The position numbers were made by a program, and so were the translations under genes. A DNA stretch of 64,000 nucleotides, from assembly GCA_963811605.1 (NCBI GenBank), contig CAWESA010000010.1:744001-808000 (forward strand), written 5' to 3'. Under the pieces are notes generated by a model, which did no database searches, was not told the DNA's origin, and saw only the letters and a program-made list of their open reading frames with translations. Below, piece after piece: positions 58,099-64,000 of the stretch. Within the stretch, counting starts at the first letter, position 1; every line of letters begins with the position of its first letter. This stretch comes from CAVQLX01 sp963811605 (GTDB lineage: Bacteria; Desulfobacterota; Binatia; DP-6).

Positions 58099-59079
58099 AT
58101 GAGCGACGCGGCCAAGACCCGCGAGGTGGCCGACGGCGTCGTGCAGGTCTTCCTGCCGCTGCCGATGCGTCCCACCATCGTCAACGTCTACCTGGTGCGT
58201 GCCGGCAGCACGTGGACCCTGGTCGATACCGGCATGCATACCGGCGACAGCCTCGCCGCCTTCCGCGGCGCGCTCGCCGAGGTCGGCATCGCGCCGACCG
58301 ACGTGAGCCGCATCGTCTGCACGCACCACCACGTCGACCACTACGGCTCGTCGGAGCCGCTGCGCGCCCTGACCCACGCGGAGGTGCACCTCCATCCCCT
58401 GGAAGCGGAGCGCGCCGCGGGCGCACACGACGCGCTCGGCGAGGACGCGGGGTTCCTGCGTCGCAACGGCATCCCGCCCGCGCCGCCGGGCCAGCAGATG
58501 CCGCCCATGAGTCGCATCATCGGCAACCTCTACCGCGCCGCCGTGCCGGATCGGCTGCTGGCGGACGGCGACGACCTCGCGCTCGGCGACGGGAGGCGCT
58601 TCGACGTCGTCTGGACGCCGGGGCACACGCCGGGGCACTGCTGCCTCCTGCTCCAGCCCGACGGCCTTCTCTTCGTCGGCGATCACCTGCTGCCCAAGAT
58701 CACGCCGCACGTCGGCATCGGACCCAACGGCCCGGCCAACCCGCTGGGGGACTTCCTGGCATCGCACGAGAAGATCAAGCGGCTCGACGCCCGCCTGGTG
58801 TGTCCGGCGCACGGCGGTGTCTACGAGGACGCCCACCGGCGTGCCAGCCAGCTCATCGATTTCCACCGCGTCCGCAAGCTGACCATGCTCGACATCATCC
58901 GGAAGCGGCCGTGCACCCCGTACGAGGTCGCGCTCGAGGCCTTCGCCGTCAGCCCGACCAACCGCTTCCAGGTGATGGCCGCCACGTCGGAAACCCTGGC
59001 GCACCTGGAGCTCCTGCGGCTCGAGGGACGCGCGCTGCGCGACGAGACCGACGGGGTGGTGCGATACAGGGCCAGGTGA
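58099..59079 (+). CDS. Metallo-beta-lactamase-fold hydrolase
   Basis: 326 aa. Zinc motif THHHVDHYG (HxHxDH), then TPGHTPGHCCLL, FVGDHLLP and CPAHGGVYED for the remaining ligands. After about residue 245 a helical winged domain (KLTMLDIIRKRPCTPYEVAL, VMAATSETLAHLELLR) follows, as in MBL hydrolases such as LACTB2-like and flavoprotein-related enzymes. Substrate unknown, probably a thioester or ester in degradation. In an operon with dodecin. Confidence 0.9.
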   Translation: MSDAAKTREVADGVVQVFLPLPMRPTIVNVYLVRAGSTWTLVDTGMHTGDSLAAFRGALAEVGIAPTDVSRIVCTHHHVDHYGSSEPLRALTHAEVHLHPLEAERAAGAHDALGEDAGFLRRNGIPPAPPGQQMPPMSRIIGNLYRAAVPDRLLADGDDLALGDGRRFDVVWTPGHTPGHCCLLLQPDGLLFVGDHLLPKITPHVGIGPNGPANPLGDFLASHEKIKRLDARLVCPAHGGVYEDAHRRASQLIDFHRVRKLTMLDIIRKRPCTPYEVALEAFAVSPTNRFQVMAATSETLAHLELLRLEGRALRDETDGVVRYRAR

Positions 59080-59121
59080 GCGGATCAGCGGGCGAGTTCG
59101 ACCGCTCGCGCGACGACTCCG

Positions 59122-59151
59122 TTGACTCGAAGCGCCGCGCGGCCGTACCCG
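59122..59151 (+). promoter_or_regulatory. Promoter for leaderless mRNA of the cytochrome c gene
   Basis: TTGACT (59122-59127), 18-nt spacer, TACCCG (59146-59151), 7 nt to the ATG at 59159. Confidence 0.6.
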
Positions 59152-59158
59152 TTCCACC

Positions 59159-59674
59159 ATGCGCCGACTCGCCGTGCTCCTTCTCGCCCTCGCCCTCGCC
59201 TCCCCGGGCCCGGGCGCCGCGCGGCCGCAGGCGAAGGCGGACGACTTCCAGTGCATCCTCGACGGCGTGAAGGCCGAGGGCAAGAACTTCTACATCTTCC
59301 ACCGCAACAAGAAGAAGCTGGCACGCGCCGTGAAGATGACGAGCACGGGCAGGATCCCGAAGGCGGGGTATCCGGTCGGCACGATCCTCCAGCTGTTCCC
59401 GTTCGAGGCGATGGTGAAGCGGCGGCGGGGCTTCAACCGCGACGGTCACGGGTGGGAGTTCGTGCGCCTGAGCGTCTCGCCCGATGGCACCGAGGTCCTC
59501 GAGACCGGCAAGGCGGAGGTGGCGAACCGCTTCGGCTCGTGTCAGGGATGCCACGCGCGGGTCGCGCCCGACCACGACCTGGTCTGCGAGTTCGTCGTGG
59601 GCGCCAGCGGACTCGGGCTCACGGACGCCCAGATTGCGGCGGCCCAGGCCGCCGATCCGCGCTGCAAGAAGTAG
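59159..59674 (+). CDS. Secreted c-type cytochrome (P460-like)
   Basis: 171 aa with a signal peptide (MRRLAVLLLALALASPGPGA). The C-terminal SCQGCHARVAPDHDLVCEF gives a CxxCH haem site and a following Cys. The N-terminal half (FYIFHRNKKKLARAVKMTSTG, YPVGTILQLFPFEAMVKRRRGF) resembles cytochrome P460-type beta barrels, whose haem is linked to Lys. Periplasmic; possible electron carrier or small-molecule oxidase. Confidence 0.75.
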   Translation: MRRLAVLLLALALASPGPGAARPQAKADDFQCILDGVKAEGKNFYIFHRNKKKLARAVKMTSTGRIPKAGYPVGTILQLFPFEAMVKRRRGFNRDGHGWEFVRLSVSPDGTEVLETGKAEVANRFGSCQGCHARVAPDHDLVCEFVVGASGLGLTDAQIAAAQAADPRCKK

Positions 59675-59740
59675 GGCTCGGAACCGCCAGTCGACCCGCA
59701 CGCGCGGATAGCGGCCGGAGCGCTGGCAGCGAGTGAGCCG

Positions 59741-60255
59741 TCAGAGAACCGACCGGACAGCCGGGATCCGCCGCAGCCCGGCGCTCAGACTCCAGCTCGC
59801 CGCGACCGCGCCGACGATCACCGTCGATGCCTTCATCGGGGGCGCAAGCGGGACCTCGAGCGCCAGCTGCAACCAGCTCACGCAGGCGAAGTGAAGAAGA
59901 TAGATGCCGTAGGCGTTCTCGCGCAACGAGTCGAACGCTCGCGTGGTCGTCCTCGCGAACCCAGGAAGACGGCAAGAAACGCGAGCGACGAGCACGCGCA
60001 GGAAAGGACGAAGGCAAGGTCGGCGAGCGTGGTGAGGGGGCGGCCCGGCGCTCCACGAGCGGACGCGGACAGGATGGCGAGCAGCGAACCGCCCGCGAGG
60101 CCGAACGCGGCCAGCGCCGCCCCGATCCAGAGACTCCACTCGCGAGCCAGCTTTCCGTCGCTCGCGAGGAGACCGCGCTCGCTGCCGTGGGCGCCGAGCG
60201 CGCCGCCGACGGAGAAGTAGACCGCATAGTGCAAGAGGAACGGTGCGCAGGGCAT
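59741..60255 (-). pseudogene. Acyltransferase_3 remnant (frameshifted, 5' truncated)
   Basis: One frame holds helices such as LHYAVYFSVGGALGAHG, WIGAALAAFGLAGGSLLAIL and LAFVLSCACSSLAFLAVFLG. A second frame continues FARTTTRAFDSLRENAYGIY then LLHFACVSWLQLAL to a TGA. The join near 59962 needs one missing base. Together these are the last 170 residues of an integral-membrane O-acyltransferase; the catalytic N-terminal half is absent. A decayed gene, or a sequencing error on top of a truncation. Confidence 0.7.
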
Positions 60256-60399
60256 CGAGCGGGATGGCGCGACAACCGCGACGCCGCGGCGGCACGGGAA
60301 CGCCGTCGGCGTCGTCGGATGTCATGGAGGCTCCGCGAGGCGCCCTCGGGCGTCGTCGTTCCCGGTGCGCCGCGTGTGCGGCACCCGGCGACGTCCGGC

Positions 60400-61605
60400 T
60401 CAGGTATACAGACCCGGGAAGGTCGCCGCGCTGGCGGAGAAGCCGGGGAAGATCGGTCCCATCGAGGCGACCGCGAGGCCCATGTGACGGTTGAGAGCCT
60501 CGGCGAACACGTCGCGGAAGTCGGTCGTCACCTGGAGATCCTGGCCGATGTAGCGATTCGCCGGAGCGAGACCAGGCCACTGGCCGTCCTTCACGATGAC
60601 GCGGCCGCCGGCGAGTCCGCCGCCCATGGCCATCATCACGCCCCCGTGCCCGTGGTCGGCACCGTCGCCGCCGTTCTCGTCCACGCGCCGGCCGAACTCG
60701 GTCATGACCAGGGTCAGCGTGCGATCGAGGTCGGCCCCGAGATCGTCGTGGAAGGCCTTCAGGCTGCCGGACAGCTCGGCGCCGAGCGCGGCGAGCTGGA
60801 CCACCAGGTTGGTGTGGTGATCCCAGCCGCCGATGCTGATCGCGATCACACGCACGCCGATGTCGGCCTTGATGATCGCCGCCGCGTCCTTCAGTGCCGC
60901 GGCCAGCTCGCTGCCCGCGGGGTAGACGACGCTCGTCGTCGTGTCGACGCCATCGACGAGGTCGATGGCCTCGAAGGCGTCGAGCACCTTGTCGCCCAGC
61001 GGCGTTCCGGCGAGAAGTCCGTAGCGGACGTCGAGCGCGGCGCGCCGCTCCGTCGCCCAGTTGCCGCTCAGCGCAAAGCTGGCGATGGACTCGAACGCGA
61101 GCGACGGCGCCGCGCCGGCGAGCTGCTTCGACGTGGCGTTCGACAGGCTGACGCCGGCGATCGGCTGGCCGCCGCCGGCGATGGCGAGGTAGCGATTGAG
61201 CCAGCCGTCGAGGATCGACTTGTTGCCCGGCGCGGCGTGATCCATGAAGTCCTGGGCGTCGAAGTGCGAGCGCGAGGGATCGGGGCTGCCGGTCGCGTGC
61301 AGGAAGCACAGGTCGCCCGACTGGTAGAGACCCTGCAGATCGACGAAGGCGGGGTTGAGGCCGAAGAACCCGTCCAGGGGCAGCTCGGTTCCGGCGGGAA
61401 CCTGGATGCCCGGCCTGCTCGAGTAGTAGAAGGGGTCGCCCGCCGGCACGACGATGTTGAGGCCGTCGGCCGCGCCGCGCTGGAAGATGGTGATCAGGAC
61501 GGGGTCGGTGCCCGCGGCCCGTGCGGACCGCAGCCACGACGGGAGCATGAAGGCCGTCATGCTGATGGCGGCGGACTGCAGGAACTGTCTCCGGTTGAAC
61601 GTCAT
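60400..61605 (-). CDS. DUF1501 family exported protein (Tat substrate)
   Basis: 401 aa. A twin-arginine signal, NRRQFLQSAAISMTAFML, is followed by the sulfatase-like DUF1501 domain: LITIFQRGAADGLNIVVPAGD, RSHFDAQDFMDHA, GWDHHTNLVVQLAALG, LVMTEFGRRVDENGGDGADHG. Predicted to fold as an alkaline-phosphatase-superfamily protein in the periplasm. It lies 17 nt downstream of the DUF1800 gene, the usual pairing for this family. Confidence 0.93.
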   Translation of the reverse strand: MTFNRRQFLQSAAISMTAFMLPSWLRSARAAGTDPVLITIFQRGAADGLNIVVPAGDPFYYSSRPGIQVPAGTELPLDGFFGLNPAFVDLQGLYQSGDLCFLHATGSPDPSRSHFDAQDFMDHAAPGNKSILDGWLNRYLAIAGGGQPIAGVSLSNATSKQLAGAAPSLAFESIASFALSGNWATERRAALDVRYGLLAGTPLGDKVLDAFEAIDLVDGVDTTTSVVYPAGSELAAALKDAAAIIKADIGVRVIAISIGGWDHHTNLVVQLAALGAELSGSLKAFHDDLGADLDRTLTLVMTEFGRRVDENGGDGADHGHGGVMMAMGGGLAGGRVIVKDGQWPGLAPANRYIGQDLQVTTDFRDVFAEALNRHMGLAVASMGPIFPGFSASAATFPGLYT

Positions 61606-61622
61606 CGCCGTGTCCTCTCGAC

Positions 61623-63902
61623 TCAGTGGGTCAGGAACTCGGGGCTCGACAGCAGCACCGCCGCCGCCTGCTGGATCCGCGTGGTCTGGTTCGGCTCCGG
61701 CAGCACGTCGAGGAAGCCGATCGCGGCGCCACGCGTCTCGGCCGAGATCGGCTTGACGAAGAGCCCGGCCGCGAGGCCGTCGATCACCTGCGCCGACGTC
61801 CCGCCCGAGACGGGATAGGTGAACTGGAAGCCGTACGCGCCGCGGCTCGTGGCCTCGGCGTCGTTGAAGCGCTTGACCGCGGTGCCGGGCGAGAACCAGT
61901 AGGTCGACACGTCGGGGTACCCGGTCGGCGGCCCGGCGTCGTACAGGTCCTCGCCCATGTCGGCGATCCGGTTGCGCAGGTTGTTGGCGTTGATCGAGCC
62001 CGGGTCGGCTCCCAGCGCACGGGCCAGGCTGGCGTAGAACACCAGCGGGCGCTTGGCCTTCGCGTTGCGGTACTGCGGCGAGCTCAGGAACTCCGGCGAC
62101 GTGAAGATGCTCCCCAGCACCGCCCGCAGGTCGCCGCCGCTGCCGAGGAACACCCCCGCCGTCGCATCGACCAGCGCCTGCGGGGGCGTCTCCGACACGA
62201 AGCGGATGACGAGCTTGCGGCTGATGAACTGCGCGGTGCTGGGATGGTGCGCCAGGACGTCGAGCATGGTGAGGCCGTCCTGGATGCCGCCGTTGGGAGG
62301 GATCTGCACGCCGATGACGGTCTTCGCACCCTGGTCGTGGAACGCCGCGTTGAACTCGAAGCCGTCGGGGTTGTTGTAGTTCTCCTTCCAGCCGGTGAGG
62401 CAGCGCGCCAGCTCGGGGACGTCGGCCTCGGTGTACGGTCCGTTCACGCTGAGGGTGTGGAGCTCCATCACCTCGCGGGAGTAGTTCTCGTTGAGGGCGT
62501 TCACGCGGTTGCGGCGGTTGTCGAGGTAGTCGCCCATGGCAGGCGACTTGGCGTCGGCGACCAGCAGATTCTCGAAGGTGCCGAGCACGTTGGGGCGCAG
62601 CGTGATGCGATCGTACGGGCTGATGTCGTACTTGGTGCGCGCGCTGCTGCCCGCGGCCACGTTGAAATGGTTCTGCCAGAAGTCGACCAGCACCTCCGCC
62701 AGCTGTCGTCGGCTCATCACGGCGCGCAGCACCTTCGCCTGCTTGAGCTCGCGCGCGATGATGCCGAGCCCGAGCTGCGGGGGCGTCGGATTGTTCGAGT
62801 AGTTCGCCCGCAGCTCCTGGAAGCTCATCGACAGGCTCGGGAACTGCGTCAGCTCCGCGTCGGTCGCGCTGTCGTCGATGGTCTCGGGGGAGAGCTGCTC
62901 CTGGATGTAGCCCGCCACGCCGAGCATCTGGATGCGCGCGCGCGACCAGGCGTCCGGACCGTAACCGAGGCGATTGAGCACGTGCTCTCGCAGCTCGGGG
63001 GACTCGCAGGAGAGATTGGCGGCCCCGTCGTCGGCCAGGTCGCAGTCGATGGTGAGCGCATCGGCGGACGCGAGCGACTGGTAGAACTGCCCGCGCGCGA
63101 CGCCCTCGCCACACGCGCCGAGCGCGGCGGGCGTGGCCGCCCCGCTGCATCCGCCGGGGAACAGCTGCGCGAGCGAGGTGAGGGCGCCGGTGCAGCGCTG
63201 GGAAGCCTTGTCGTGCAGCTTGGTGGCGGCCTTCGCGATCTTCCCCTTGGCATCGGCCTGGATGGTCGCCACCAGCTCGGCTTGAAGATCCGCCACCGAG
63301 GCGACGGGACCCGTGCCGGTCAGGCGCCCGGTGCCGCGCAGCGCGTTCTTCTTGGCGCTCAGCGCCTCTTTCCAGATGGTGGCGAAGAGGTCGGTCGTGT
63401 AGTGCAGGACGTCGCGCTGGCAGCGCGCCCCCACCGAGTCGACGTCGTCGGAGACGATCGCCGCGTCGAGGTCCGCCCCGAAGAGCCCGGCGACCATGCC
63501 GAGACCCGCGCCTCGCGCCGCGGCGTCGACCGCGTCAGCGCCGGTGTAGCCGAACTCCGGAAGCTGGCCCGGCTCCTCGAGGCAGCGCTTCGCCTCGCGG
63601 TCGTGTAGCTTCAGCGTGTCCTTGGCGATCTTCCCGCCGACGTCATTGGTCAGGCACGCCTGCGCGGTCTGCGCCTGAGGCGGGATGCCGAGCCGGAAGG
63701 TCAGCCCGCGGCCGGCGTTCTCCACGCACGCGAGGCTCGCCTTGTTCTGGCTCTTGGCGACCTTCGTGCCGTACTTGTTCAGGTCGTTGATGCAGCGCTG
63801 CTGGTCGCTGGTCTGCGGCGCGGCACGCCCCGGGGCGGGGATCGCCAGCACGCCGGCGAGCGCGACCACGGGCAACGGCCAGACACGTCGAGCTCGACTC
63901 AT
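61623..63902 (-). CDS. DUF1800 protein with a Cys-rich N-terminal extension
   Basis: 759 aa. Signal peptide RRVWPLPVVALAGVLAIP, then about 250 residues of helical Cys repeats (QRCINDLNKYGTKVAKSQNK, KLHDREAKRCLE, KLHDKASQRCTG). The DUF1800 domain follows, with HLLNRLGYGPDAWSR-like start (HVLNRLGYGPDAW), FWQNHFNVAAG, NENYSREVMELHTLSVNGPY and FVSETPPQALVDATAGVFLGSGGDLR. DUF1800 partners DUF1501 in many Gram-negatives, but biochemical function is unknown. The N-terminal repeats resemble those of 42993-44588. A leader of 43 nt with GAGGAAGG precedes the ATG. Confidence 0.92.
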   Translation of the reverse strand: MSRARRVWPLPVVALAGVLAIPAPGRAAPQTSDQQRCINDLNKYGTKVAKSQNKASLACVENAGRGLTFRLGIPPQAQTAQACLTNDVGGKIAKDTLKLHDREAKRCLEEPGQLPEFGYTGADAVDAAARGAGLGMVAGLFGADLDAAIVSDDVDSVGARCQRDVLHYTTDLFATIWKEALSAKKNALRGTGRLTGTGPVASVADLQAELVATIQADAKGKIAKAATKLHDKASQRCTGALTSLAQLFPGGCSGAATPAALGACGEGVARGQFYQSLASADALTIDCDLADDGAANLSCESPELREHVLNRLGYGPDAWSRARIQMLGVAGYIQEQLSPETIDDSATDAELTQFPSLSMSFQELRANYSNNPTPPQLGLGIIARELKQAKVLRAVMSRRQLAEVLVDFWQNHFNVAAGSSARTKYDISPYDRITLRPNVLGTFENLLVADAKSPAMGDYLDNRRNRVNALNENYSREVMELHTLSVNGPYTEADVPELARCLTGWKENYNNPDGFEFNAAFHDQGAKTVIGVQIPPNGGIQDGLTMLDVLAHHPSTAQFISRKLVIRFVSETPPQALVDATAGVFLGSGGDLRAVLGSIFTSPEFLSSPQYRNAKAKRPLVFYASLARALGADPGSINANNLRNRIADMGEDLYDAGPPTGYPDVSTYWFSPGTAVKRFNDAEATSRGAYGFQFTYPVSGGTSAQVIDGLAAGLFVKPISAETRGAAIGFLDVLPEPNQTTRIQQAAAVLLSSPEFLTH

Positions 63903-63945
63903 GTCGGCACCTTCCTCGACTAGGATCGGTTGGGGATGTCAGAAG

Positions 63946-63975
63946 TGGGTAGAGCACGCCCCACGGGAGCGTCAA
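63946..63975 (-). promoter_or_regulatory. Promoter of the DUF1800-DUF1501 operon
   Basis: Minus strand: TTGACG (63975-63970), 18-nt spacer, TACCCA (63951-63946). The same hexamers as the Cys-rich gene promoter at 44675-44703. Unlike most promoters here, it gives a leader with a Shine-Dalgarno site. Confidence 0.6.
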
Positions 63976-64000
63976 GGGAAAAAACCCCGCCGCGACCGCC

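Overview
The window is very GC-rich, tightly packed bacterial chromosomal DNA with no rRNA, tRNA, integrase, transposase or CRISPR array that I can see. The gene content suggests a Gram-negative aerobe or facultative aerobe that degrades lipids or aromatics. It has acyl-CoA dehydrogenases, CaiB/BaiF CoA-transferases, an acyl-CoA ligase, a Rieske oxygenase, a YCF48-MMPL-DUF1329 envelope cluster, a DUF1501/DUF1800 pair, and secreted Cys-rich proteins with Ser/Thr-rich linkers. I infer an uncultured Binatota-like or deltaproteobacteria-like lineage; Myxococcota is an alternative. No marker gene in the window settles this.

Layout: 0-2 kb, a lipoprotein and a translationally coupled unknown gene. 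2.3-4.2 kb, a SIR2-like protein convergent with an amidohydrolase. 12.3 down to 4.4 kb (minus strand), a five-gene envelope/cyclic-nucleotide operon: outer-membrane barrel, FecR-domain protein, CHASE2 adenylate cyclase, MscS channel with a cNMP domain, and patatin lipase with two cNMP domains. 12.6-16.6 kb, a secreted beta-propeller protein, an acyl-CoA dehydrogenase and a YdcZ-type membrane protein. 16.9-21.2 kb, a plus-strand redox cassette: molybdenum hydroxylase large subunit, SnoaL-like protein, tautomerase, ferritin-like diiron protein and ferredoxin. This cassette lies between an intact ydcZ-like gene and a 78-bp near-identical fragment of it. 21.3-27.4 kb, exonuclease III and the DUF1329-MMPL-YCF48 cluster. 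27.5-32.8 kb, acyl-CoA ligase, enoyl-CoA hydratase, CaiB enzyme and a cytochrome-like protein. 32.8-41.8 kb, lytic transglycosylase, META protein, the DNA-repair neighbours nei, lhr and alkB, and a UbiA-like membrane protein. 42-47 kb, a formylglycine-type lipoprotein, a Cys-rich secreted protein and an amidase. 47-53.3 kb, a divergent Rieske oxygenase/CoA-transferase pair, an acyl-CoA dehydrogenase and a CaiB enzyme. 53.4-60.3 kb, a haem-oxygenase-like diiron protein, SDR, a frameshifted Nudix gene, rmuC, dodecin, MBL hydrolase, cytochrome c and an acyltransferase remnant. 60.4-63.9 kb, the DUF1501/DUF1800 pair.

Two themes run through the window. First, many transcription units start at a TTGAC-type -35 box, a 17-18 nt spacer and a -10 box only 5-9 nt from the start codon, so leaderless mRNA looks common. 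Genes for secreted Cys-rich proteins instead have a leader with a Shine-Dalgarno site. Second, the cyclase operon encodes both a maker of cAMP and two membrane-associated effectors with three intact cNMP-binding cassettes, so it reads as a self-contained envelope signalling circuit. The redox cassette at 16.9-21.2 kb is the best candidate for an undescribed pathway, because its parts are recognisable but their combination is not one I know.
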